DNA of 9,314 nt, from the NCBI GenBank assembly GCA_031278135.1, contig JAITKY010000236.1:1-9314 (forward strand), in the 5' to 3' direction. The first letter of the stretch is position 1. Each line of letters begins with the position of its first letter. Of the stretch, positions 1-5,318 are shown piece by piece. This DNA is from Prevotellaceae bacterium (lineage in GTDB: Bacteria; Bacteroidota; Bacteroidia; Bacteroidales; UBA932). The notes beneath the pieces were generated by a model. That model saw nothing but the letters and a program-made list of their open reading frames with translations, was not told the origin of the DNA and did no database searches. Both the position numbers and the translations under genes were made by a program.

Positions 1-564
1 GTAGTAGTCGCTGCCGATATGATAGTAAATATAGTGATAATTAATGTATTCTCCCTGCGTCACCTGTTTGAGGAGCTCGAGTATGGGCGGTATGTATTTG
101 AACATTTTGGCGTAGTTACCGAAATCGCGGTACATGTGATACGATTCCGCCAGATACTCCAGATACCTTGCTTTGTCGTTTTTGAAAACAAGGCGGTTGA
201 TATATTTGTGCATTTCCTGCACGGCGTTTTCTACTTCTTCTTCCGATACGCCTCTTCCGGAAAACAATTTGGAGTAAAACAGCCCGTGTATTTTCATGTA
301 GTCGGCTTCGTAGTTCAACACAGTGGATTTGTATTTTTTTGCAGCGTCTTTCATTTTGCGATATCCTTCTTCGACTTGTTTTTCCGAAGCGTAATCCAGC
401 ACTTCCCAGTAATAATAATGCACAAGGTCTTCGGTGTAAATGCTGCGCCTGTTGGCGACCATGTAATGACAGAGGCTGTCGAGATTGAAATACCACACTT
501 CGTTGTATTTAGCGACGACGACGCTGTCGTCGCCCGGCATCCGTGGATAGTTGAGCACGTGCAT
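1..564 (-). CDS. Exported helical-repeat (TPR-like) protein, N-terminal part, runs off the left edge
   Basis: Read on the minus strand, this frame has no stop from about base 660 to base 1 and is open at the edge, so only the N-terminal part is present. The first in-frame ATG is at 564. The visible 188 residues are rich in Tyr, Lys and Glu and read as successive amphipathic helices, for example EDLVHYYYWEVLDYASEKQ and ARYLEYLAESYHMYRDFGNY. This resembles the TPR-like sensor regions of large Bacteroidota regulators or histidine kinases, but no catalytic or DNA-binding domain is visible, so no function is assigned. The frame continues 5' of 564 (reading QGLEIKEYPWR) without an ATG. A good signal peptide lies just upstream in another frame (from 659), so the natural start is probably 659 with a frame break near 591-606. 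The long His/Phe-rich reading on the opposite strand is its shadow. Confidence 0.72.
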   Translation of the reverse strand, partial: MHVLNYPRMPGDDSVVVAKYNEVWYFNLDSLCHYMVANRRSIYTEDLVHYYYWEVLDYASEKQVEEGYRKMKDAAKKYKSTVLNYEADYMKIHGLFYSKLFSGRGVSEEEVENAVQEMHKYINRLVFKNDKARYLEYLAESYHMYRDFGNYAKMFKYIPPILELLKQVTQGEYINYHYIYYHIGSDYY

Positions 565-581
565 ACGCCAGGGATATTCCT

Positions 582-659
582 TTATCTCCAGACCTTGTGA
601 ACTTGTCCGTAACCGGCAATGCAGCAAACCAACAAAAGTATAGTCATCAAATGTCTCAT
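582..659 (-). pseudogene. Signal-peptide start of the minus-strand gene, cut off by a frame break
   Basis: The ATG at 659 on the minus strand opens a 25-codon frame. It encodes a short basic N terminus, a hydrophobic core (MTILLLVCCIAG) and GYGQ, a very typical Bacteroidota signal peptide end with cleavage expected near the Gln. It then reads VHKVWR and stops at TAA 584-582. The body of the adjacent protein continues in the frame offset by one, from the CAA codon at 597. Skipping 8 bases after the Gln codon joins them as ...AGYGQ-GLEIKEYPWRM. I read this as the true 5' end of the gene at 1-564, separated by a small indel. A sequencing or assembly error is the main alternative. No strong promoter is seen upstream. 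Confidence 0.6.
591..606 (-). repeat. Imperfect 8-bp tandem duplication at a frame junction
   Basis: On the minus strand the units are ACAAGTTC (606-599) and ACAAGGTC (598-591), 7 of 8 identical and directly adjacent. The unit length is not a multiple of three. Loss of one unit puts the signal peptide starting at 659 in frame with the long downstream reading frame. The repeat is seen directly. That it arose by slippage and disrupts the gene is inferred. Confidence 0.6.
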
Positions 660-1110
660 ATCAAATCAAAACCATCCAAGCTGATTTCTGTCCTGCAATT
701 CGCCAGCAAAAAAAAATCTATGTTTCAATTTTCAACTAAAATCTATGCCCGTTAAAAAGAGAAGACGGCTATCATGTATTCTGCGGCTCAAATTGTCGGA
801 AAAAGGCGACAGCACAATTTTTATATCGGCTGCACAATCCTGATATTGGAAAATAGACGATTAAGGAAATTGGACAATTTGTCGCCCCAAATTTTTTTCG
901 AAAAACCCGTTTTTTTGTCGCCCATTCTTCTTGTATGCAGTAAAAATTTTTTCAAAATACGGGCAAAATTTCTTTGGATATGTGTGCAGATTTGTCCCGT
1001 TCAATGCGGTCTCGTCGATGCCAGTCTTGTCCTTTTGTCGTTGTAATGAAAAAAATAGTACCTTTGTGCTTTGTTATTTTGATATAGATTGATTGTAAAT
1101 ATAAATATAC
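660..1110. other. Divergent intergenic region with short repeats
   Basis: About 450 bases separate the minus-strand gene from gcvT. I find no convincing gene: a 90-codon plus frame at 774-1046 and a 62-codon minus frame at 952-1140 have low-complexity, non-protein-like translations. The region holds a 10-bp direct repeat TTTGTCGCCC (878-887 and 914-923), the inverse GGCGACA at 805-811, and a perfect 12-bp palindrome TTTTTCGAAAAA (894-905). Near the minus gene, AAAATCTATG occurs twice (around 713-722 and 740-750). Its complement TAGATTTT is a 7-of-8 match to the Bacteroidota -7 element, so a weak divergent promoter is possible. A good gcvT promoter lies at 1034-1066. Confidence 0.5.
1034..1066 (+). 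promoter_or_regulatory. Bacteroidota-type promoter of the gcvT-vor operon
   Basis: TTTG at 1034-1037 (-33 element) and TACCTTTG at 1059-1066 (a full match to the -7 element TAnnTTTG) are 21 bp apart, as expected for the Bacteroidota primary sigma factor. Transcription would begin near 1072, giving a leader of about 40 bases before the gcvT ATG at 1111. Confidence 0.6.
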
Positions 1111-2196
1111 ATGAGAGATACAGCGTTTACTAAGTATCATATTGACCTCGGAGCGAAAATGGCTTCATATGCAGGTTTCAATATGCCGATAGAATATTCG
1201 GGTATAATCGACGAACATCTCACGGTTCGCGAGAAGGCAGGAGTGTTTGATGTAAGTCACATGGGCGAGTTTTGGGTTAAAGGTTCCAATGCGCTTGATT
1301 TTCTGCAATATGTTACGACAAATGATGTTTCGGTTTTGTCGCCGGGGAAAGTTCAATATTCGTGTTTGCCTAACGGTCGTGGAGGGATTGTTGACGATTT
1401 GCTGGTTTATTGCATCGACATTCAGACATATTTGCTTGTTGTCAATGCAAGCAATATCCAGAAAGATTGGGAACATCTCAACCTGTATGCCGGAAAATTC
1501 GGACTGAGGGCAGGCAAAGAACTGTACGACGCTTCGTCCGAGATTGCGCTTTTGGCGGTTCAGGGACCGAAAGCAATCGCAACGGTGCAGAAGATCACCG
1601 CCGAACCCATCGCCGACATTCCTTATTATTCGTTTCGAAAAGCGACAGTTGCGGGCATCGAGAACGCAATCCTTTCCATTACAGGATACACCGGCGCCGG
1701 AGGATGCGAAATATACATCGCCAACGAAGACGCCCCTAAACTCTGGGACACCGTGTTCGAAGCAGGTAAAGAGTTCGGAATCAAACCCATCGGTCTCGGA
1801 GCGAGAGACACTTTGAGACTTGAAATGGGCTTCTGTCTCTACGGAAACGATATTTCGGACGAGACATCTCCACTCGAAGCCGGATTGGGTTGGATAGTAA
1901 AGTTCAACAAAGATTTTATTGACAAAGACTTGTTATTAAAACAAAAATCCGAAGGCGTCGAACGCAAATTAGTCAATTTCGACATGATTGAGCGAGGCAT
2001 TCCGCGTCAGCATTACGAAATCTGCAATCACGACGGCGACAAAATCGGCGAAGTAACATCCGGAACGATGTCGCCATCACGCAAAGTCGGCGTCGGCATT
2101 GGCTACGTGAAAGTCGAATATTCGAAACCCGATGTAGAAATCTTTATTAAGATACGCGAACGATTGTTGAAAGCTAAAGTAGTAAAACGTGTTTAA
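1111..2196 (+). CDS. gcvT: Aminomethyltransferase, glycine cleavage system T protein
   Basis: GcvT takes the aminomethyl group carried on the lipoyl arm of GcvH and, with tetrahydrofolate, releases ammonia and forms 5,10-methylene-THF in the cytoplasm. The 361 residues equal the usual family length. Diagnostic segments are in order: [16 protein letters not shown] (17-32), [15 protein letters not shown] (40-54), the folate-site [10 protein letters not shown] (91-100) with the conserved acidic pair D95/D96, [12 protein letters not shown] (191-202), [17 protein letters not shown] (229-245), and the C-terminal barrel with [20 protein letters not shown] (314-333). The start matches the family N terminus (RDTAFTKYH) and follows a good promoter by about 40 bases. 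gcvH and gcvP are not in the window, and scattered gcv genes are common in Bacteroidota. It is first in a tight gene row, with vorD starting 12 bases after its stop. The paralogue YgfZ is unlikely given the full set of GcvT motifs. Confidence 0.96.
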   Translation: MRDTAFTKYHIDLGAKMASYAGFNMPIEYSGIIDEHLTVREKAGVFDVSHMGEFWVKGSNALDFLQYVTTNDVSVLSPGKVQYSCLPNGRGGIVDDLLVYCIDIQTYLLVVNASNIQKDWEHLNLYAGKFGLRAGKELYDASSEIALLAVQGPKAIATVQKITAEPIADIPYYSFRKATVAGIENAILSITGYTGAGGCEIYIANEDAPKLWDTVFEAGKEFGIKPIGLGARDTLRLEMGFCLYGNDISDETSPLEAGLGWIVKFNKDFIDKDLLLKQKSEGVERKLVNFDMIERGIPRQHYEICNHDGDKIGEVTSGTMSPSRKVGVGIGYVKVEYSKPDVEIFIKIRERLLKAKVVKRV

Positions 2197-2208
2197 TATA
2201 AAAGTATT

Positions 2209-2430
2209 ATGGCAGTAAGAGGCGCTATCGAAGTAGAAACGGAATTGTGTAAAGGTTGCGGCGTGTGCGTCGTCAGTTGTCCTTCGGAGACAATAGCCAT
2301 GTCGAAACAAGTGAACGGAAAGGGTTATAATTATATGTACATGGCACATCCCGAAAAATGTACGGGATGCGTCAATTGTGCTGTCGTATGTCCCGATACT
2401 GTAATAACGGTGTACAGAGTAAAGATATGA
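2209..2430 (+). CDS. vorD: Ferredoxin-like delta subunit of 2-oxoacid:ferredoxin oxidoreductase (VorD/KorD)
   Basis: This 73-residue 2x[4Fe-4S] protein passes electrons from the thiamine-diphosphate catalytic subunits toward soluble ferredoxin. Two classic cluster motifs are visible: C14-x2-C17-x2-C20-x3-C24-P and C51-x2-C54-x2-C57-x3-C61-P, with the crossed CP ligands of bacterial-type ferredoxins. The insert between them (KQVNGKGYNYMYMAHPEK) is typical of the delta subunits of KOR/VOR enzymes rather than of free ferredoxins. The ATG at 2209 lies 12 bases after gcvT, and the TGA stop shares ATGA with the vorB start, so the two are translationally coupled. Substrate class (2-oxoisovalerate or 2-oxoglutarate) cannot be told from this subunit. 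Confidence 0.9.
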   Translation: MAVRGAIEVETELCKGCGVCVVSCPSETIAMSKQVNGKGYNYMYMAHPEKCTGCVNCAVVCPDTVITVYRVKI

Positions 2431-3557
2431 GTGAGAAAATATTATTAAAAGGAAACGAGGCGATTGCTATAGCAGCAATTCGTTGCGGTTGCGATGGATA
2501 TTTCGGTTATCCGATTACTCCGCAGTCCGAAATACTTGAGACCCTTTCGGAAATGAATCCCGAAAAAGACACGGGAATGATTGTCCTGCAAGCCGAAAGC
2601 GAAGTTGCAGCAATCAATATGCTGTATGGCGGCGCAGGATGCGGCAAAAAAGTGATGACATCGTCTTCAAGTCCTGGCATCAGCCTGATGACCGAAGGCA
2701 TATCGTATATCGCAGGCGCCGAATTACCTTGTGTCATTGTCGATGTCATGCGCGGAGGTCCCGGACTTGGAACGATACAGCCCGCACAATCGGATTATTT
2801 CCAAATCGTTAAAGGAGGAGGACATGGCGATTATCACACAATAACCCTCGCTCCGGCGTCGGTTCAGGAAATGAACGATTTCGTAAACTTGAGTTTCGAA
2901 CTTGCATTCAAATACAAAACGCCGGTCGTGATACTTGCCGACGGCGTTATCGGGCAAATGATGGAAAAAGTCGAACTTAGCCCTATCAAACCCCGCTGGA
3001 CCGACGAAGAAATAATCAAACTGCACGGCGATTGGGCTTCGACAGGCAAAACTCCAAACCGTAAACGCAATATCGTGACATCGCTGGATTTAGACCCGCA
3101 CAGACAGGAACTTTTCAATAAAAAACTGCAAAGCAAATATAGCGAAATCGAACGTAACGAAATACGTTACGAATCATTGCTTTGCGACGATGCCGAATAT
3201 CTTGTGGCTGCTTATGGACTGTCGGCACGCGTAAGTCAGAAAGCAATGGAACTTGCTCGTGACGAAGGTATCAAAATCGGACTGATACGCCCAATAACTT
3301 TGTTCCCTTATCCTTACGAGGCTATCGAACGGCTCGTCCCACAGATGAAAGGCATTCTGACTGTCGAAATGAGCGCCGGTCAGATGGTCGAAGATGTTTC
3401 GCTGGCGGTTCGCGGCGCTATTCCGCTGTATTTCCACGGACGGACAGGAGGAATGTTGCCATCGCCCGAAGACATCGCATCGGTGATTAAAAGCATTGCC
3501 ACAGGAAATTATAACCCCGAAAATTTCCCGGGACATAATAAAGTATGGTTAAAATAA
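2427..3557 (+). CDS. vorB: 2-oxoacid:ferredoxin oxidoreductase alpha subunit, VorB type (3-methyl-2-oxobutanoate dehydrogenase)
   Basis: This is the alpha chain of a CoA-dependent, ferredoxin-reducing 2-oxoacid oxidoreductase. With the beta chain it binds thiamine diphosphate and decarboxylates branched-chain 2-oxoacids to acyl-CoA. The 376 residues hold the pyrimidine-binding domain with KGNEAIAIAAIRCG (8-21), GYFGYPITPQSE (24-35), LQAESEVAAINM (54-65), TSSSSPGISLMTEGISY (78-94) and RGGPGLGTIQP (109-119). After an insert at about 190-250 comes the transketolase C-terminal-like domain with LVAAYGLSARVSQKAM (259-274) and MSAGQMVEDV (315-324). The ATG at 2427 is chosen over an in-frame ATG at 2358 because the earlier one lies inside vorD and its extra residues are vorD sequence read out of frame. 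There is no N-terminal gamma domain, so it is not a gamma-alpha fusion. A KorA (2-oxoglutarate) role is the main alternative, since naming rests on overall resemblance to Bacteroidales VorB. Confidence 0.9.
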   Translation: MSEKILLKGNEAIAIAAIRCGCDGYFGYPITPQSEILETLSEMNPEKDTGMIVLQAESEVAAINMLYGGAGCGKKVMTSSSSPGISLMTEGISYIAGAELPCVIVDVMRGGPGLGTIQPAQSDYFQIVKGGGHGDYHTITLAPASVQEMNDFVNLSFELAFKYKTPVVILADGVIGQMMEKVELSPIKPRWTDEEIIKLHGDWASTGKTPNRKRNIVTSLDLDPHRQELFNKKLQSKYSEIERNEIRYESLLCDDAEYLVAAYGLSARVSQKAMELARDEGIKIGLIRPITLFPYPYEAIERLVPQMKGILTVEMSAGQMVEDVSLAVRGAIPLYFHGRTGGMLPSPEDIASVIKSIATGNYNPENFPGHNKVWLK

Positions 3558-3567
3558 TATTTTGAAT

Positions 3568-4338
3568 ATGGATATAACGGATATAATAAAACCCGAAAAT
3601 AAAGTATATGGCAAATCGCGACTTTTGCTCGACAAGGTGATGCACTTTTGTCCGGGTTGCAGTCACGGAACGATACACAAAATTATCGCCGAAACAATTG
3701 ATGAACTGGATATTCAGGAACAAGTTATCGGTATTTCGCCGGTCGGATGCGCTGTGCTCGCTTACGATTACATCGATATCGACTGGCAGGAAGCCGCTCA
3801 CGGAAGAGCGCCGGCATTGGCAACTGCAATAAAACGGCTCTATCCCGATAAATATGTGTTTACTTACCAGGGCGATGGCGACTTGGCTTCAATCGGAACA
3901 GGCGAAATTATTCACACCTGCAATCGTGGCGACAATGTCACAATTATCTTCGTCAACAACGCTATATACGGCATGACCGGCGGACAAATGGCGCCAACAA
4001 CGCTCGAAGGAATGAAAACGGCGACTACTCCCAAAGGACGTTCGTATATCTCATCCGGATTCCCAATGAAAATCACAGAAATGCTGGCAATATTACCGGG
4101 AGTGGTCTATGCGACGCGTCAATCGGTCGATACGCCCGCCGCCGAACGAAAAGCGAAAAAAGCAGTTATCAAAGCATTCAAATGTCAGAAACTGAAAAAA
4201 GGAACGTCGTTTATCGAATTTGTTTCGACATGCAGTTCGGGGTGGAAAATGACGCCCACAGAAGCAAATACATGGATGCGTGAAAATATGTTTCCGGTAT
4301 TCCCGCCAGGTGATGTAAAAGACGAAACAGGATTTTAG
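3568..4338 (+). CDS. vorA: 2-oxoacid:ferredoxin oxidoreductase beta subunit, thiamine-diphosphate binding
   Basis: The 256-residue beta chain carries the diphosphate-binding half of the thiamine site. The family signature is complete: FCPGCSHG (27-34) with C28 and C31 as probable cluster ligands, GISPVGCAV (55-63), HGRAPALATAIKR (78-90), then the TPP motif GDGDLASIG (102-110) running to VNNAIYGMTGGQMAPTT (129-145) with N130/N131. The C-terminal STCSSGWKMTP (220-230) is also typical. The ATG at 3568 is preferred. A TTG at 3562 in the same frame would add only two residues. The gene begins 10 bases after vorB and belongs to the same transcript. In Bacteroidales the gamma subunit normally comes next, but here a yigZ gene follows after 32 bases and no gamma gene is present. 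2-oxoglutarate specificity (KorB) remains possible. Confidence 0.92.
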   Translation: MDITDIIKPENKVYGKSRLLLDKVMHFCPGCSHGTIHKIIAETIDELDIQEQVIGISPVGCAVLAYDYIDIDWQEAAHGRAPALATAIKRLYPDKYVFTYQGDGDLASIGTGEIIHTCNRGDNVTIIFVNNAIYGMTGGQMAPTTLEGMKTATTPKGRSYISSGFPMKITEMLAILPGVVYATRQSVDTPAAERKAKKAVIKAFKCQKLKKGTSFIEFVSTCSSGWKMTPTEANTWMRENMFPVFPPGDVKDETGF

Positions 4339-4370
4339 ACTGGCGTTCCGACAATCATAAATCTAAAAAT

Positions 4371-4964
4371 ATGGTAGATAAGTATTTCACAATATCATCG
4401 CCTTCGGAAGGTTTGTATAAGGAAAAAGGTAGCAGATTTATTGCCTTTGCTTATCCTGTCTGTTCCGAAGGCGAAATAAAACAGTATTTCAATGAACTGA
4501 AAAAGAAATATTACGACGCTCGACATCATTGTTATGCTTACCGTCTGGGCACCACGGGCGAACAATGGCGGGCTGTTGACGACGGCGAACCTTCGGGCTC
4601 TGCCGGAAAACTCATTCTCGGACAGTTGCTCTCAAACAATCTGACAAATATCGTTGTGTTTGTCGTCCGATATTTCGGCGGAATAAAACTCGGTATACCC
4701 GGACTTATCAACGCCTACCGTTCGGCAACAGCCGATGCTATCCTCAATGCCGAAATAGTCGAAAAAGAAGACAAAGACAGCTTTTCTATCGAATTTAATT
4801 ATCCGGCTATGAACGACGTTATGAAAATCATCAAAGACGAACAACCCGAAATAATAAAACAGGAATTTGATACTGTTTGCCATATCAAATTGCGAATCCG
4901 CCGAAACATGTCCGAAATGCTGAAAAACAGGTTTTCAAAGATTGGTACGCAGATTTCCGATTAA
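4371..4964 (+). CDS. yigZ: YigZ / IMPACT family protein (UPF0029)
   Basis: The 197 residues match the usual bacterial YigZ length of about 200. The N-terminal Impact domain is clear: KEKGSRFIAFAYPV (17-30), DARHHCYAYRLG (49-60), the hallmark DDGEPSGSAGKLIL (70-83) and VVRYFGGIKLGIPGLINAY (98-116). The C-terminal ferredoxin-like DUF1949 region spans about 135-195. Eukaryotic IMPACT regulates translation through GCN2. The bacterial role is not settled, and a ribosome- or nucleic-acid-associated function has been proposed from structure. The protein is cytoplasmic, with no signal peptide or membrane segment. It starts 32 bases after vorA on the same strand with no terminator between, so it is probably the last gene of the gcvT-vor operon. 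It occupies the place where a VOR gamma gene would be expected but shows none of that subunit's features (no GxGGQG near the N terminus). Confidence 0.93.
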   Translation: MVDKYFTISSPSEGLYKEKGSRFIAFAYPVCSEGEIKQYFNELKKKYYDARHHCYAYRLGTTGEQWRAVDDGEPSGSAGKLILGQLLSNNLTNIVVFVVRYFGGIKLGIPGLINAYRSATADAILNAEIVEKEDKDSFSIEFNYPAMNDVMKIIKDEQPEIIKQEFDTVCHIKLRIRRNMSEMLKNRFSKIGTQISD

Positions 4965-5011
4965 CATGCAGATCTTTTACTTGTATTTATGGAAAACGAA
5001 ATAAATAAGAT

Positions 5012-5065
5012 ATAACAGTCCCTCCCTGCGGGATTTGGTGCTATATACGTGTTATTAATTTTTTT
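5012..5065 (+). terminator. Possible transcription terminator after yigZ
   Basis: Arms ATAACA (5012-5017) and TGTTAT (5050-5055) enclose a small hairpin TCCC-TGC-GGGA (5023-5033). Seven T follow at 5059-5065. The position suits the end of the gcvT-vor-yigZ transcript, but the outer stem is only six AT-rich pairs with a long interior, so this is tentative. It could instead be a small dispersed repeat or an insertion footprint. Confidence 0.3.
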
Positions 5066-5131
5066 ATTTCTAAATCAATTATATGAAATAAAGTAAGAAC
5101 AGTGTTATTTTGATGGACGCCGCAATGATAG

Positions 5132-5218
5132 GGTCTACGGGAAAATGCTTTGGCACAAATCGAACGTGGCGAAACGCTGCCAGAAACATTCGGCAAAGCA
5201 ATTGAAGTTTATACATAA
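5132..5218 (+). pseudogene. Short coding-like remnant of unknown origin
   Basis: Between a TAG at 5129 and the TAA at 5216-5218 the frame reads as 28 protein-like residues including ALAQIERGETLPETFGKA, with no start codon. In the frame one base earlier, an ATG at 5113 begins MDAAMIGSTGK, so a single frameshift near 5140 might join the two. I do not recognise the family. It could be the tail of a decayed small gene or chance. Confidence 0.22.
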
Positions 5219-5252
5219 AACTTTGTACTTCTTATGTTAACAGAAATTTATC

Positions 5253-5281
5253 TTGGCGTAATTAAATTTTTATTACTTTTG
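5253..5281 (+). promoter_or_regulatory. Bacteroidota-type promoter of the LysM-HD operon
   Basis: TACTTTTG at 5274-5281 fully matches the -7 element TAnnTTTG. A TTG at 5253-5255, 18 bp upstream, is a partial -33 element. Transcription would start near 5288, leaving about 30 bases before the ATG at 5319. Confidence 0.55.
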
Positions 5282-5318
5282 CGGCGATTTGTATTTTTTT
5301 TGTAAGTAAAGTTATTGT

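Larger units (their letters stand above)
4965..5318. other. Gene-poor gap between yigZ and the LysM gene
   Basis: This 354-base stretch has no complete gene. It holds, in order, an inverted repeat followed by a T run (5012-5065, possible terminator), a coding-like fragment without a start (5132-5218), and the promoter of the LysM gene (5253-5281). The AT-rich filler between them shows nothing else I can support. Confidence 0.6.

Noticed and set aside
512..533. Inverted repeat GCGACGAC ... GTCGTCGC
   Set aside because: It falls inside the minus-strand coding frame over a DDSVVVA stretch. GAC/GTC codon repetition explains it, and no T run follows.
19..600. A 193-codon plus-strand frame
   Set aside because: It is Phe/His/Val-rich, the usual look of the antisense of a coding frame. 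The minus strand carries the protein-like sequence.
774..1046. A 90-codon plus-strand frame in the intergenic region
   Set aside because: The translation shows no domain-like pattern and overlaps the repeats and the -33 region of the gcvT promoter. It is probably chance in AT-rich DNA.
952..1140. A 62-codon minus-strand frame over the gcvT promoter
   Set aside because: It overlaps the gcvT promoter and start, has a low-complexity translation and shows no recognisable motif.
1111..2196. Possible mosaic gcvT: Asp codons shift from 6 GAT / 4 GAC in residues 1-120 to 3 GAT / 11 GAC afterwards
   Set aside because: The counts are too small to distinguish recombination from normal within-gene variation, and the protein is continuous and typical throughout.
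2358..2426. Upstream in-frame start for vorB
   Set aside because: It lies within vorD, and the extra residues are vorD's cluster region read in another frame. The ATG at 2427, overlapping the vorD stop, gives the family N terminus.
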